A stretch of 64,000 bases of DNA from Nitrospira sp. CR1.1 (GCA_014055465.1 WIAF01000001.1:620001-684000), one strand, 5' to 3'; shown: positions 8,782-17,996, numbered from the stretch's first letter. A program made the numbers and translations. Notes: a model not told the origin generated them from the sequence alone.

Positions 8782-8866
8782 CCCCCTGCCCACCGGAATC
8801 CTGCCCGTTTCCCGGCTTCACGCTTCCGTCCTTTTCATCGCAAGACCGCTCCCTTTCTGAAGTCTC

Positions 8867-8880
8867 GATTGTGTACAATC
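8867..8880 (+). promoter_or_regulatory. Candidate -10 box within a GATTGT-GT-ACAATC palindrome
   Basis: TACAAT (8874-8879) could serve as a -10 box, and it is embedded in the 14-bp palindrome GATTGTGTACAATC. There is no convincing -35 box. It would place the transcript start near 8886, upstream of the surA-like start chosen here. Confidence 0.3.
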
Positions 8881-8948
8881 CTCTTACCGTGATGAACAAA
8901 CGATTGTCTTTCGCTTCTCATTGTGTCCGTGCCGGTAGACTCTTCTCC

Positions 8949-9893
8949 ATGCGATTGCCCGGCCGCCGGGCCATGGACATCGCCTACCTCTGTATCTGCA
9001 TGGGCGTTCTGCTTGCTTATCCCGTCGACGCCGCGAAGTTGGAAGACCGCATCGTCGCGGTCGTGAATTCCGACCTGATCATGCTTTCCGAGCTGAAGCG
9101 CGATTTACTGCCCGATCAGGAACGCCTTCGGAAGCTCTACGCCGGCGAGGATCTCGAACGCCGCCTCGAGACCGCGGAGGCGATGGCCGTCACCAAAATG
9201 ATTGAACGCAAGCTGCAGCTCCAGGCCGCGAAGAACAAGGGCGTGGATGTGTCCGACCAGGAAGTCTCGCAGGCCGTGCAGGAAATGAAGAAGCAGGGCG
9301 AAAGCCTCAACAGCGCCGACCCCAACACCACCAGAAGCATTCGGGAGCAGCTGACATTGATGCGTGTCGTCGACCGGGAGGTCCGCGGCCTGATTATGGT
9401 GGCCGATTCGGAAATGAAGCGGTACTACGAGGAGCACCAGGATCGTTTCGCCTACCCCGAGGAATACCAGCTGAGCCAAATTCTGATCAAACCGAAGTCG
9501 CCGGACGGCCTCTCCATCGCGCAGGGACGGGCCGAAGCCCTCCTGGCGACCCTAAAGCAAGGCGAGCCCTTCGAGGATCTGGCGCTGCGTTTTTCTGATG
9601 GAGCGGGCTCGTCACGCGGAGGACGCTTGGGGCTGGTCCGGCAAGGGGAACTGATTCCGGCGCTGGAGCAGGCACTGATATCCGTGCCCGTGGGGGAGAT
9701 GACGGGAATCGTGGAGACGGCAGAAGGACTGCATATCGTGCGCGTGGACGACAAAAAGCCGCGCCAGTTTCGCCCCTTCGAACAGGTGAAGGCTGAAATC
9801 CAGTCCCTTGTGTTTCAGCAGAAAACCGAGGATCAATATCAGATCTGGATGGCCGATTTGAAAAACAAAGCCTACATCGAGATCAAGTTTTAA
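8949..9893 (+). CDS. surA: SurA-like periplasmic chaperone / peptidyl-prolyl isomerase
   Basis: SurA escorts unfolded outer-membrane proteins through the periplasm. With the ATG at 8949 the protein has 314 residues and a normal signal peptide ending PVDA-A. Then comes the SurA N-domain (DRIVAVVNSDLIMLSEL; helical to about residue 140), followed by one parvulin domain (YQLSQILIKPK, FEDLALRFSDGAGSSRGG, LGLVRQGELIP). E. coli SurA has two parvulin domains; here there is one. The open frame extends upstream to 8871, but codons between 8892 and 8946 have low third-position GC unlike the rest, so that part is probably leader. A GGTAG sequence stands about 10 nt before the start. A structured repeat begins at the base after its TAA. 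Confidence 0.88.
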   Translation: MRLPGRRAMDIAYLCICMGVLLAYPVDAAKLEDRIVAVVNSDLIMLSELKRDLLPDQERLRKLYAGEDLERRLETAEAMAVTKMIERKLQLQAAKNKGVDVSDQEVSQAVQEMKKQGESLNSADPNTTRSIREQLTLMRVVDREVRGLIMVADSEMKRYYEEHQDRFAYPEEYQLSQILIKPKSPDGLSIAQGRAEALLATLKQGEPFEDLALRFSDGAGSSRGGRLGLVRQGELIPALEQALISVPVGEMTGIVETAEGLHIVRVDDKKPRQFRPFEQVKAEIQSLVFQQKTEDQYQIWMADLKNKAYIEIKF

Positions 9894-10017
9894 CAGGATG
9901 CTGAAAACGTCCGCCAGCAGCGTTCTCGCCTCGTTCAGACCCTCAACGTACGCCCGAGGGTACGCTTCGGCCCTTCACTCGCTGCGGCCTTGCTGTACGG
10001 TCTTTTTGAGCACCCTG
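9894..10017 (-). repeat. Short copy (124 bp) of the structured intergenic repeat family
   Basis: The element starts at the first base after the surA stop codon. Its ends are imperfect inverted repeats (CAGGATGCTGAAAACG at one end, CTTTTTGAGCACCCTG at the other) and its centre holds the hairpin CGTACGCCCGAGGGTACG. In the orientation used for the other copies it contains the shared block GCAAGGCCGCAGC and the central GTACC...GTACG hairpin. It is listed on the minus strand because the shared block reads on that strand. No coding sequence is present. The same architecture recurs at 48844 and 61132. Confidence 0.85.
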
Positions 10018-10054
10018 CGGTAGTGTTCTTTTGCGATATCACATCTGCGTGCTA

Positions 10055-10690
10055 TCAAAGTTCTCTCGTGCCGCACTCGTGTTTCCGCAGTCCATTGAAC
10101 TGCGCGCGAATCTCGCCCCATAACGCGTCTCGCCCTTCATGCGTTTCAGCCGAATACAGAAGGACCGGCACTTCCGAGGGCAATCCGCAGGCGGTGCGCA
10201 CTTCGGACAGAGTCGGCGCCCGCTCGCTCTGCCGCAACTTGTCGGCTTTCGTCAGCACAATGATGAGGCCGCACCCGAGGGACTGCACCCACTGAATCGT
10301 CATGACATCTTGCGGCATCCATACGCGCGACTCGATCAGCAAAATCACCGCGCCGAGCGATTGCCGCTGTTCGAGATATTGTTCGATCATCGGCCCCCAC
10401 TGCGCGCGCATTGTTTTGGAAACCTTGGCATACCCGTATCCCGGCAGATCGACCAGGGACAACAGCGGCAGGTTCGGGTCCGAGGTGCGAACGGTGAAAA
10501 AATTGACCGCGCGCGTTTTCCCCGGCGTCTTGCTGACCTTGGCCAATTTCTTCCGATGCAGCAGCGAATTGATCAGCGACGACTTGCCGACGTTGGAACG
10601 TCCCACGAACGCGATTTCTGGCAAGCGGTCGGCAGGAAACTGTTCTGGGGACACGGAACTTTTGATAAACTCGGCGCTGAGTAGTTTCAT
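10055..10690 (-). CDS. engB: Ribosome-biogenesis GTPase EngB (YihA/YsxC)
   Basis: EngB is an essential GTPase that helps assemble the large ribosomal subunit. All G motifs are visible in the 211-residue protein: G1 GRSNVGKSS, the switch I segment KTPGKTRAVNFF, G3 DLPGYG, G4 TKAD and G5 SA. The start MKLLSAEFIKS matches the normal N-terminus; an open extension of 19 codons upstream lacks family resemblance. It is divergent from mtgA (99 bp apart) and convergent with surA across the 9894 repeat. Confidence 0.96.
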   Translation of the reverse strand: MKLLSAEFIKSSVSPEQFPADRLPEIAFVGRSNVGKSSLINSLLHRKKLAKVSKTPGKTRAVNFFTVRTSDPNLPLLSLVDLPGYGYAKVSKTMRAQWGPMIEQYLEQRQSLGAVILLIESRVWMPQDVMTIQWVQSLGCGLIIVLTKADKLRQSERAPTLSEVRTACGLPSEVPVLLYSAETHEGRDALWGEIRAQFNGLRKHECGTREL

Positions 10691-10789
10691 CTTGTTCGCG
10701 GGGCATGACAATGCGGGATGCGCGCCACCTTCAGCCATGCACGGCAATCGGGTGAGCCATCCCGTACGTTCATAAATAGAGTGTAGGGA

Positions 10790-11566
10790 ATGAGCAAGTC
10801 AACAGGCAGTCTGTTCGGCCGGATACTGTTTTGGGCGACCGTGCTCATCGGTTTGCCCGCAGCCGCCTTGGCGTTGTATTGGCTGGCGACGCTGCCCGAC
10901 GTGTCACGCCTCGCCAAACATCATCCGACAGAAACGGCGGTCATGGAAGCGCGACGGGCTCAGGCCAAGGAACAAGGCCATCCGCTGCGCATCAAGTTCG
11001 CCTGGGTCCCCCTGGCTCGAATTGCGCCCGCCCTTCAGCGCGCTGTCGTCGCCGCTGAAGACGCCTCCTTCTTTGCGCACGAGGGTTTCGATTGGGAAGG
11101 CATTAAAGATGCTGCGCTCTATAACCTGGAGGTCGGCGAATTCAAACGCGGGGGCAGTACCATCACCCAACAACTGGCGAAAAATCTTTATCTCTCTTCT
11201 GAACGGTCCCTGTTGCGAAAAGCCCGAGAAGCCTTAATCACCCGATCTCTGGAGCACCATTTGACAAAGAAACAGATTCTGGAGCTCTACTTGAATGTCG
11301 CCGAATGGGGGCAGGGCGTGTTCGGAGCGGAGGCTGCGGCCCGGCACCATTTCGGGAAGTCGGCGGAGGACCTGACCATTGAGGAGGCCGCCCTGCTGGC
11401 GGCGATTCTTCCTTCCCCGCGCCGCTATGACCCTATCCGGCACACCGCTTATCTCAACCGGCGACAACGCCACATCGTTCGCTGGCTGGAGCGGGGGAAT
11501 GGCCGGAAATCAGGCTCCATCAACCGGATCTCCCCTGAGCCCCTCGAAGAAGTGACTGTGGAGTAG
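10790..11566 (+). CDS. mtgA: Monofunctional biosynthetic peptidoglycan transglycosylase
   Basis: MtgA polymerises lipid II into glycan strands at the outer face of the inner membrane. The 258-residue protein starts with one membrane anchor (residues about 10-30), then a GT51 domain with the catalytic glutamate motif EDASFFAHEGFDWEG, the RGGSTITQQLAKNLYL motif, a basic ALITRSLEHHLTKKQILE segment and ELYLNVAEWG. There is no transpeptidase domain, so it is a stand-alone glycosyltransferase. AGGGA directly precedes the ATG. Confidence 0.95.
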   Translation: MSKSTGSLFGRILFWATVLIGLPAAALALYWLATLPDVSRLAKHHPTETAVMEARRAQAKEQGHPLRIKFAWVPLARIAPALQRAVVAAEDASFFAHEGFDWEGIKDAALYNLEVGEFKRGGSTITQQLAKNLYLSSERSLLRKAREALITRSLEHHLTKKQILELYLNVAEWGQGVFGAEAAARHHFGKSAEDLTIEEAALLAAILPSPRRYDPIRHTAYLNRRQRHIVRWLERGNGRKSGSINRISPEPLEEVTVE

Positions 11567-11594
11567 CGCCCACCCCGCCACACGCAACTCCGCG

Positions 11595-12023
11595 CTACGT
11601 GGATTCGCCGACTGAGCTGTAGTCCCGCTCTCCGAAAATCGCCGACTCGTGCGCGTAATATTTGAATTCGAGCAGATTTCCTGATGGGTCTTCCAGGAAA
11701 AATGTGCGATGCTCAATCCGTGTCCCGGGAAACCGGCGACGTGGTTGCTGATAAAACGTGAGGCGCTTGGCCTGCGCGCGATCGGCCAGCGCCTGCCATT
11801 CCTCCTCCCGCGTCAATACCAGCCCGAAATGGCGGGGATAAATACTCTTCTGCCGATGCATCTCGTCCCTGGAGAGATGGGCGACGAGTTGATGGCCAGC
11901 GAGTCCGAAGGTGACGGCCGTGGGGGATTCCCGGCCCAGGACGCAGCCGAGACCATCGACGTAGAACTGCTTGGCAGCCGCCACGTCATGGATGGGAAAG
12001 GCAAGATGAAAGAGCGCCGACAT
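11595..12023 (-). CDS. VOC-family (glyoxalase/dioxygenase-fold) protein
   Basis: The 142-residue protein has the two beta-alpha-beta-beta-beta modules of the vicinal-oxygen-chelate fold: FHLAFPIHDVAAAKQFY with a metal-ligand-type histidine near the start, RHFGLVL in the middle, and DPSGNLLEFKYY near the end with a likely metal-ligand glutamate. The substrate cannot be read from the sequence; VOC proteins include lyases, dioxygenases and resistance proteins. Its TAG stop and the mtgA TAG stop both lie inside a GTAGCGC/GCGCTAC inverted repeat between the convergent genes. Confidence 0.85.
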   Translation of the reverse strand: MSALFHLAFPIHDVAAAKQFYVDGLGCVLGRESPTAVTFGLAGHQLVAHLSRDEMHRQKSIYPRHFGLVLTREEEWQALADRAQAKRLTFYQQPRRRFPGTRIEHRTFFLEDPSGNLLEFKYYAHESAIFGERDYSSVGEST

Positions 12024-12063
12024 AGGCCGAGACCTCGTGTCACTGTATCAGCCGCTGGCAGCG

Positions 12064-13002
12064 CTAGGCAAACCGGTCACGCACGATCACTCGTCCATCA
12101 GGACCGATGACACCGGCGATCATATGCGGAGTGCAGTGTCGAATCGTACACCGGCCGTCAGGCGAGAGCACTAAGACGCCGGCGGCGCCCTGAACCCGTT
12201 CCACGACTTTTCGCAGCACGCGGTTGGCCGCCGCGACCGGGCTCAGACCGCTCGCCAAGCCATCCGTAATTTCCTTGGCGACGGCGACCCGAATGATGCT
12301 CTCTCCCAATCCGGTCATGGAAACAGCCCCGGCCTCGTTGTCGGCATAGACGCCACAGCCAATGAGCGGTGTATCGCCAACTCGACCGGGCAACATCACA
12401 TCAACACCGCCGGTGGATGCGCCTGCCGCCACCGTTCCGGTCAGATCCAAGGCCACCGCCCCCACCGTTTCCTTCCCCAGGCTCCTTGCCCGGAGGCGGC
12501 CGCTGGTCACTATGGCGCGATGCAGCCGCAACGTCTGGCTCACCCCCGCTGACGGTCTCAATTGCTTGGGTTGAGCCGCCATAGTTCGCTTCGGACGCGG
12601 AACGCGCGCCAATCCAAAATAGTCGGCAAAGCGGGTGGCGGACTTCCCGACGAGGAGCACATGCGCGGTTTTTTCCATGACGAGCCGTGCGGCGGTGACG
12701 GGATGAAGGATGCCCTCAATGGAAGCCACGGCACCGGCCCGAAGCTCTCGGCCCTCCATGATCGAGGCGTCCATTCGCCGCACACCATCGAGTTGGTGAT
12801 TGGAACCGCGCCCCGCATTGAACAGGCCGGACTCTTCCAACAGTCGAATCGCCTCCTCGACGACCGACAACGCCGGAACACCGGCCATCAACAGACGGTG
12901 GCCTTCGGCTAACGCGCCTTCCACGCACGTCGCTTGGGCGACGGTCATGGCGCGGCGTCCCGCGCCCCCGTGAATGAGGAGAACCGGTCGTCGTCGTTTC
13001 AA
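12064..13002 (-). CDS. Isoaspartyl peptidase / plant-type L-asparaginase (Ntn hydrolase)
   Basis: This family matures by self-cleavage before a threonine that becomes the nucleophile and then hydrolyses beta-aspartyl dipeptides or asparagine. The N-terminal LLIHGGAG motif, the FNAGRGSNHQLDG segment and the cleavage site GKETVGAVALD (Thr near residue 179) with the following TGTVAAGASTGG are all visible. The start chosen is a TTG whose last two bases overlap the TGA of the upstream gene (TTGA), giving 312 residues beginning MKRRRPVLLIHGG. A longer frame to 13089 would overlap the upstream gene by 91 nt. The pair is probably translationally coupled. Confidence 0.9.
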   Translation of the reverse strand: MKRRRPVLLIHGGAGRRAMTVAQATCVEGALAEGHRLLMAGVPALSVVEEAIRLLEESGLFNAGRGSNHQLDGVRRMDASIMEGRELRAGAVASIEGILHPVTAARLVMEKTAHVLLVGKSATRFADYFGLARVPRPKRTMAAQPKQLRPSAGVSQTLRLHRAIVTSGRLRARSLGKETVGAVALDLTGTVAAGASTGGVDVMLPGRVGDTPLIGCGVYADNEAGAVSMTGLGESIIRVAVAKEITDGLASGLSPVAAANRVLRKVVERVQGAAGVLVLSPDGRCTIRHCTPHMIAGVIGPDGRVIVRDRFA

Positions 13003-13565
13003 TTGAGCAGCAGGTCTTTCACGCGGCGGCAGGCAGGATCTTGCATGCGGTCCAAATCCGACCGGACAAAGCCCAATCCGGTCACACACAGCTCAAAGTT
13101 CTCCGATAGCTTGCGGAATAACGGGGTGTCCTGCTCGGGATCGTAATGACCGAATTCTGCCACCAGACCATAGGAACGCTTCCCGGTCTTGACGTAATCC
13201 ACCAGAAAATCCTTATGGTAGATCCGGCCCACGCTCTTCAGACGACGGAGATATTCCGGAAACAGCCCGGTCATAAAGAGCGTAAAGTCCCCGATGTGCC
13301 GGTGCACTTCGCGCTCCCGCTCGAACGAGTGTGCCTCCAATAAGACTTCGGACTCAAAGAGCATCTCGACGACCGAGTCGATCGTACGGCCCTGGGTATT
13401 CTGAATTTTGTAGAGTTGATCGGTGTGAGCGAATTCGACGAGCAGGTTAGAGACGTATTCGGTGACGTTCAGATCGGGCCACCCGAGGTGTTCGGTGAAA
13501 CTTTTCTCCGTCAACGCGCCGAAGAGTTGCCGTAGCGGATGGCTGCGAGAAACGGGACTTCCCAT
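12999..13565 (-). CDS. Conserved-looking protein of unknown function
   Basis: The protein has 188 residues with no signal peptide, membrane segment or motif that I recognise. It is rich in charged and aromatic residues, with stretches such as HLGWPDLNVTEYVSNLLVEF and IGDFTLFMTGLFPEYLRRL, suggesting a compact helical cytoplasmic protein. GGGAGGTGG stands just before the ATG, which makes the start secure, and an extended -10 promoter element lies about 37 nt upstream. It overlaps the start of the isoaspartyl peptidase by 4 nt. Confidence 0.8.
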   Translation of the reverse strand: MGSPVSRSHPLRQLFGALTEKSFTEHLGWPDLNVTEYVSNLLVEFAHTDQLYKIQNTQGRTIDSVVEMLFESEVLLEAHSFEREREVHRHIGDFTLFMTGLFPEYLRRLKSVGRIYHKDFLVDYVKTGKRSYGLVAEFGHYDPEQDTPLFRKLSENFELCVTGLGFVRSDLDRMQDPACRRVKDLLLN

Positions 13566-13601
13566 CTCCACCTCCCGGGCAATCCTTGCCCCTTTGCAGG
13601 T

Positions 13602-13610
13602 AGTATAACA
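13602..13610 (-). promoter_or_regulatory. Extended -10 element TGTTATACT
   Basis: On the minus strand the sequence reads TTGTTATACT, an extended -10 box (TGn-TATACT). The same 10-mer occurs upstream of two other genes (18714 plus strand, 56116 minus strand). No strong -35 box was found, as is usual for extended -10 promoters. Confidence 0.5.
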
Positions 13611-13748
13611 AACCCTGCTCAAACCAAACGGGTTTTCTCCCTGACTCCTTATCGGCACCCACGCGCAATACTTAACAGGCATTGACCGGCCTATTGGTTC
13701 TCACGCCCGATGCGAACGGATCGAGGACGCGAGATCGAGACAGCCACC

Positions 13749-14198
13749 TTAGGATTCTCGCCGGCTGTCCAACAGGAAGGTCACCGGCCCGTCATTACGC
13801 AGTTCCACCTGCATGTGAGCCCCAAATACTCCGGTTTCCACGGTGAGGCCGACAGCCCGTAGCCGGCTCACCGCCTCCTCATACCATGCACGCGCGGACT
13901 CCGGGGGAGCCGCGCGCTCGAACCCCGGCCGTCGTCCCTTCCCGGTCTCACCGAGAAGCGTAAATTGCGAGACGAGCAACAGCGCTCCACCGACATCAAG
14001 CAACGACCGGTTCATCTTGCCCTGATCATCACCGAAAATCCGTAAGGTGTGCACTTTCTCAACAATATAGGAAAGGTCGCGCTCCTCATCTCCCTTCGCC
14101 ACGCCCAATAAGACGAGAAGCCCGGCGCCAATGCGACCGACGACTTGCCCCTCCACCTCGACAGAGGCCCGTGTGACGCGCTGAATGACCGCCTTCAT
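13749..14198 (-). CDS. dtd: D-aminoacyl-tRNA deacylase
   Basis: DTD removes D-amino acids (and glycine) wrongly attached to tRNA. The 149-residue length is normal, and both signature motifs are present: SQFTLL near residue 80 and NDGPVTF (the Gly-cisPro motif) near the C-terminus. The start [11 protein letters not shown] matches the family. It follows ogt by 25 nt and murJ before it, all on the minus strand, so the three are probably one transcript. Confidence 0.96.
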   Translation of the reverse strand: MKAVIQRVTRASVEVEGQVVGRIGAGLLVLLGVAKGDEERDLSYIVEKVHTLRIFGDDQGKMNRSLLDVGGALLLVSQFTLLGETGKGRRPGFERAAPPESARAWYEEAVSRLRAVGLTVETGVFGAHMQVELRNDGPVTFLLDSRRES

Positions 14199-14223
14199 GT
14201 GTGATTCGCCACCGATTACCAGG

Positions 14224-14724
14224 CTAGCGGGCATTGCGTAATTGAGTCAGGGTGCCTTCCAGGCTCAACAAACGCCGCTTCATCGGCACTCCGCCTGAAA
14301 ACCCGCCTAAGGAGCCGTCATGCGCTATGATGCGATGACAGGGCACGACGATGGGAACCGGATTCGCTCCCAGCGCCATTCCCACGGCCCTGGCATACTG
14401 CTTCCCTCCCACGCGCATGGCAACCCACTGATAGGACCGCACGCGGCCGTAGGGAATCCGCGCGATCGCCTTCCACACCTTTCGCTGAAACGGGGTGCCG
14501 GTCGACCAATCAATGGGAAGAGCAAAATCGCGACGCGCTCCGTCAATATAGGACAAGAGTTGGGCTTGCGCCTCTTTCACAATGGAGGCACTCGCATCGC
14601 CTCCCAGCGGGCCGTCAGACGCAACGCGGGCCGACGGCGAGAGATCAATTGACGTCACTCCCTTCGTGGAAGCCGTGACGGTCATCCAACCCCAAGGCGT
14701 TTTGAATGTGCTCGCCTGCGTCAT
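14224..14724 (-). CDS. ogt: Methylated-DNA--[protein]-cysteine S-methyltransferase
   Basis: The enzyme transfers alkyl groups from O6-alkylguanine to its own cysteine. The 166-residue protein has the active-site motif PCHRII, the preceding helix-turn-helix region ([22 protein letters not shown]) and an N-terminal ribonuclease-H-like half. The ATG is one base after the murJ stop (TGACATG). The frame stays open 45 codons upstream inside murJ, but that part is not family-like. Confidence 0.95.
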   Translation of the reverse strand: MTQASTFKTPWGWMTVTASTKGVTSIDLSPSARVASDGPLGGDASASIVKEAQAQLLSYIDGARRDFALPIDWSTGTPFQRKVWKAIARIPYGRVRSYQWVAMRVGGKQYARAVGMALGANPVPIVVPCHRIIAHDGSLGGFSGGVPMKRRLLSLEGTLTQLRNAR

Positions 14725-14725
14725 G

Positions 14726-16354
14726 TCATCCTGCCCCGAATTTGCGCGCGACCCGGCCGAGTTTGCGTTTCGCCAGTCCCATGACCACCTCCAGTTCGTC
14801 TGACCCAAGCATGAGGTGCATGCCAAGATACGCGCTGATGCTGACCGCGATCCCACCAAACAGCATGACGGACTTCATGATCCATTGATCAGGTTCCGCC
14901 CACAGGGACGCGCTCGCCACCCACTGGCAGATGAAAACCATTGGCATGCAGGCAGCCAGCACCCGTCCACCCGATCGCACGATCGCACCCCAGTCCACAC
15001 GGCCTAGCCGCCGGTGCAACACGGCCACGAGAATACTGCCATTGAGCATCGAGGCCAGTGCCGTCGCCAATGCCAACCCGGCGGCATCCAATATCGTCAT
15101 CAACCACAATGACAGAATAATATTCGCTCCAACCGCAACCCCAGCCGTCACCGCTGGAGTCCGCGTATCCTGGAGCGAGTAAAACGCGGACACAATGATT
15201 CGCACTCCTGCAAACGCCCACAGTCCGACAGCGTAACAGAGGAGCGCGGTCGCGGTGGCCAGGGCGTCGGCTTTGGTGAACGATCCGTGTTCAAACACCA
15301 GATGGACGATCGGATAGCGCAGGAGGATGAGGCCCGCCATCGCCGGGAGGATGATGAAAAATATCATTCTGAGACCGAACCCGATCGTCGTTCGCAGGTC
15401 ATCGAGCGCTCCGCGCGCGGCCTGGGCCGAGAGCGTGGGAAGGATCGCGGTAGCCAGTGCTACTCCGAAAATACCCAGCGGAAACTGGATCAACCGCATG
15501 CTGTAAAACAAATAGGTGGGTCCGCCGGGGAAATACGACGCGAGTATTGTGCTCACCGTGATATTGATTTGCGTCACCGACAATCCCAGAAGTGAGGGCA
15601 CCATCAAGAGTCCGATGCGTTTCACACCGGGATGGCCGGGATTGAACCGCAGCCCGAACAACATGCCGCGCCTCTTTAACCCCGGAAGCTGCATCGCGAA
15701 CTGCGCCAACCCGCCGACGACAATACCGATCGCCACCGCAATGATCGGCTCGGATAACCAGGGCGACAGGAACAGCATGCAGGCAATCGTGAAAATATTA
15801 AAGAAGACCGGGGAGAAGGCCGGCGCCGCAAAGTCACGCAACGAATTCAGAATCCCCATCGCCAGAGCCGCCAGACTGATGAAGATCAGGTAGGGAAACA
15901 TCAGCTGGGTCAGCAGCGTCGTCAGCGCCAACTGATCGACACTCTCGCGAAACCCCGGCGCAAGGAGCCAGACGATTCCGGGCGCCGCCAGAATCCCGAT
16001 CAGCGTCACGGCTGTGACGAGGGTCAGCAGCGTCGTGAAGGCTGCGCTGGCCAGCTCCCACGCATCACGCTTGGCTTTCAGGGTGTGATACTCGGTGAAG
16101 ACTGGGATGAACGCCGCGGACATGGAACCTTCCGCGAATAATTCCCGAAGCAAGTTCGGCACGCGGTAGGCCACGAAAAACGCATCGGCGGCCGGGGTCG
16201 CGCCGAAGAGCTTGGCCAGCACCATGTCCCGAACAAACCCGAGAAGGCGGCTGGAAAACGTGGCGATGCCGATGAGACCCGCCGCCTTGACGACGGAATG
16301 GGTTTCATCCACAGCTGGTCGAGATGATTCAACAGGCGCGGCGGGCTCGGACAT
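14726..16354 (-). CDS. murJ: Lipid II flippase
   Basis: MurJ moves the peptidoglycan precursor lipid II across the inner membrane. The 542-residue protein is polytopic with about 14 hydrophobic segments spread over its length. Family marks include the amphipathic SSRLLGFVRDMVLAKLFG near residue 35, the DAFFVAYRVPNLLRELFAEG segment in the first loop, and AFIPVFTEY. It heads a probable murJ-ogt-dtd transcript. A short Ser/Pro-rich extension precedes the first membrane segment. Confidence 0.96.
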   Translation of the reverse strand: MSEPAAPVESSRPAVDETHSVVKAAGLIGIATFSSRLLGFVRDMVLAKLFGATPAADAFFVAYRVPNLLRELFAEGSMSAAFIPVFTEYHTLKAKRDAWELASAAFTTLLTLVTAVTLIGILAAPGIVWLLAPGFRESVDQLALTTLLTQLMFPYLIFISLAALAMGILNSLRDFAAPAFSPVFFNIFTIACMLFLSPWLSEPIIAVAIGIVVGGLAQFAMQLPGLKRRGMLFGLRFNPGHPGVKRIGLLMVPSLLGLSVTQINITVSTILASYFPGGPTYLFYSMRLIQFPLGIFGVALATAILPTLSAQAARGALDDLRTTIGFGLRMIFFIILPAMAGLILLRYPIVHLVFEHGSFTKADALATATALLCYAVGLWAFAGVRIIVSAFYSLQDTRTPAVTAGVAVGANIILSLWLMTILDAAGLALATALASMLNGSILVAVLHRRLGRVDWGAIVRSGGRVLAACMPMVFICQWVASASLWAEPDQWIMKSVMLFGGIAVSISAYLGMHLMLGSDELEVVMGLAKRKLGRVARKFGAG

Positions 16355-16411
16355 TGCGGGGATTGTAGCGGAACGGAGCGAGGCCGTCCATTGTCCGACA
16401 AGATCCGGCTG

Positions 16412-17074
16412 TCACAAATCCTGGATCACCGCATTCGGCAACTCATTGGGATTGTCGCCGTCATGCGAGGGAGAGACCTGCGCGAGATGAAGACCGATGG
16501 CCTCAATCCCGCGACACAACCCACCGGCGAGATCGCCGGCCTTCATGCGTTCGACAACGATCGACACAATCTCTTGCCACTGTTCATCTGAAAGACGCGC
16601 CTGTAGCGCGTGATCCGGCAACACATAGACCTGCCGCTCGAGCAATGAGACCATCAGCAGCAACCCGGTCCGTTCACGGGTCTGTGCAAGGCCCTGCCGG
16701 GAGAAGGCCCGTTCTGCCCGCATGCGCACTTTCTGGCGCATGCGTTGCCGGGACGTAAACAGACGCAAGACCGGTGGGCAGGTTCCGATCCAGACGCCAA
16801 CGGAGTAGGCCAGCACCGTCACGCCCAGCAGCCATACGGCGTTCGAAGCGTGCCATCCCCACGGCAGCCATGCCGCTTCGATCGTCAACAATGTCGTCAG
16901 GGCGAGCATGGCGCACAACAGGCCCGCGCGATGATGCGCTTCTCGATAGACACCGGAGCGTCCGACAATCATAGGCACAATCTCTGCGCTGGTATGGCGT
17001 TCAGCCATCTGCACGGCTGCCTCAACTCGCGCTCGCCCTTCTTCCGAAAGTGCCGGCTTGCTACCAGTCGCCAC
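16412..17074 (-). CDS. TPM-domain membrane protein
   Basis: TPM-domain proteins (TLP18.3/Psb32/MOLO-1) are membrane-linked proteins of poorly known role. The 220 residues start with ALSEEGRARVEAAVQMAERHTSAEIVPMIV, a TPM-like beginning, contain two membrane segments around residues 60-100, and end with a second half reading GLLLMVSLLERQVYVLPD. The GTG start at 17074 is chosen because GGAGGAGG lies 6 nt upstream; that ribosome binding site is inside the glycine-codon run of the previous gene, and the two genes overlap by 14 nt. It is the third gene of lemA-TPM-TPM. Confidence 0.88.
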   Translation of the reverse strand: MATGSKPALSEEGRARVEAAVQMAERHTSAEIVPMIVGRSGVYREAHHRAGLLCAMLALTTLLTIEAAWLPWGWHASNAVWLLGVTVLAYSVGVWIGTCPPVLRLFTSRQRMRQKVRMRAERAFSRQGLAQTRERTGLLLMVSLLERQVYVLPDHALQARLSDEQWQEIVSIVVERMKAGDLAGGLCRGIEAIGLHLAQVSPSHDGDNPNELPNAVIQDL

Positions 17075-17966
17075 TGGCGCCTCCTCCTCCGAACTCGCCG
17101 CCACCGCCAGAGAAACCGCCTGATCCGCCGAAAGATTCGCCAAGCCCGCCCGTCCCCCACCCCCCATGTCGTGTACTGAACCAGGTGTCATCGATCAGGC
17201 TGCCATTGCCTCGCCGTCTTCCCCCTGTCGCCTGCCCAACCCCACTCACCAGACTGACCAGCACCAAGCTGACCGCTCCTGCGACGAGAGCGGGAATCAC
17301 CCAGGGTGCGACGAGAAACGAAAGACCGCCGCCTACCATGGAACCCAGTACGCGGTGCGCGCGAGAGAAAAAAACGCCGATCACCACGCCCAAAAGGACC
17401 GCAAACAGGGTACGGCTCAACACCTCCCCGTCGGAACCGGACATCGTCGGGTGTTCCGGCGCGTTGTAGGTTCCCTCGATCGTCTGGAGAACAGCCAGCA
17501 CCCCTGCCGTGACGCCAGCCGGCACATCGCCGGCGCGAAATTTCGGCGCCATTTCGTTTCGAATGATCTGCGCTGAACGCGCGTCCGTCAGCACCCCTTC
17601 CAGGCCATACCCGACTTCCAGACGAATTTTTCGTTCTTTAATCGCGACGAGAAGTAATACGCCATTGTCGGTGGCCGTCGCGCCCAGTTTCCAGGCCGTC
17701 GCGACACGGTGGGAATAATCAAATAGCGGCTCGCCTTCTAGCGAAGGCACTATCAGCACAGCGACCTGATTAGAGGTCTTCGTTTCATGCGCCTGAAGTA
17801 CGTCAGATAGGTGAGCCGTGGTGGCTGGCGGCAGGACATGTGCGAAATCGACCACGCGGCCGCTCAGCGGCGGCACCTCCAGGGCCCAAGCCGGAAAACT
17901 CTGCCCCAACACAAGCCAGACGCATCCGAGAAGAAACATCTGTCCTACTCGGCCCACGAGCCGCAT
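17061..17966 (-). CDS. TPM-domain protein with signal peptide and glycine-rich tail (YgcG type)
   Basis: The 301-residue protein has a signal peptide (cleavage after about residue 28), a TPM domain (GRVVDFAHVLPPATTAHLSD, then NQVAVLIVPSLEG, GVLLLVAIKERKIRLEVGYG), two hydrophobic segments near residues 195-250 and a C-terminal tail of glycine, serine and tryptophan. This is the common LemA-partner layout. The ATG at 17966 is used; a GTG one codon earlier is equally possible. lemA ends 30 nt upstream. Confidence 0.9.
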   Translation of the reverse strand: MRLVGRVGQMFLLGCVWLVLGQSFPAWALEVPPLSGRVVDFAHVLPPATTAHLSDVLQAHETKTSNQVAVLIVPSLEGEPLFDYSHRVATAWKLGATATDNGVLLLVAIKERKIRLEVGYGLEGVLTDARSAQIIRNEMAPKFRAGDVPAGVTAGVLAVLQTIEGTYNAPEHPTMSGSDGEVLSRTLFAVLLGVVIGVFFSRAHRVLGSMVGGGLSFLVAPWVIPALVAGAVSLVLVSLVSGVGQATGGRRRGNGSLIDDTWFSTRHGGWGTGGLGESFGGSGGFSGGGGEFGGGGASGDW

Positions 17967-17996
17967 CACAATCGCTCCCGACCACAGAGGCCGACG

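Noticed and set aside
8871..8948. Upstream extension of the surA-like frame
   Set aside because: Third-position composition from 8892 on is unlike coding sequence of this region, and the downstream ATG gives a standard signal peptide.
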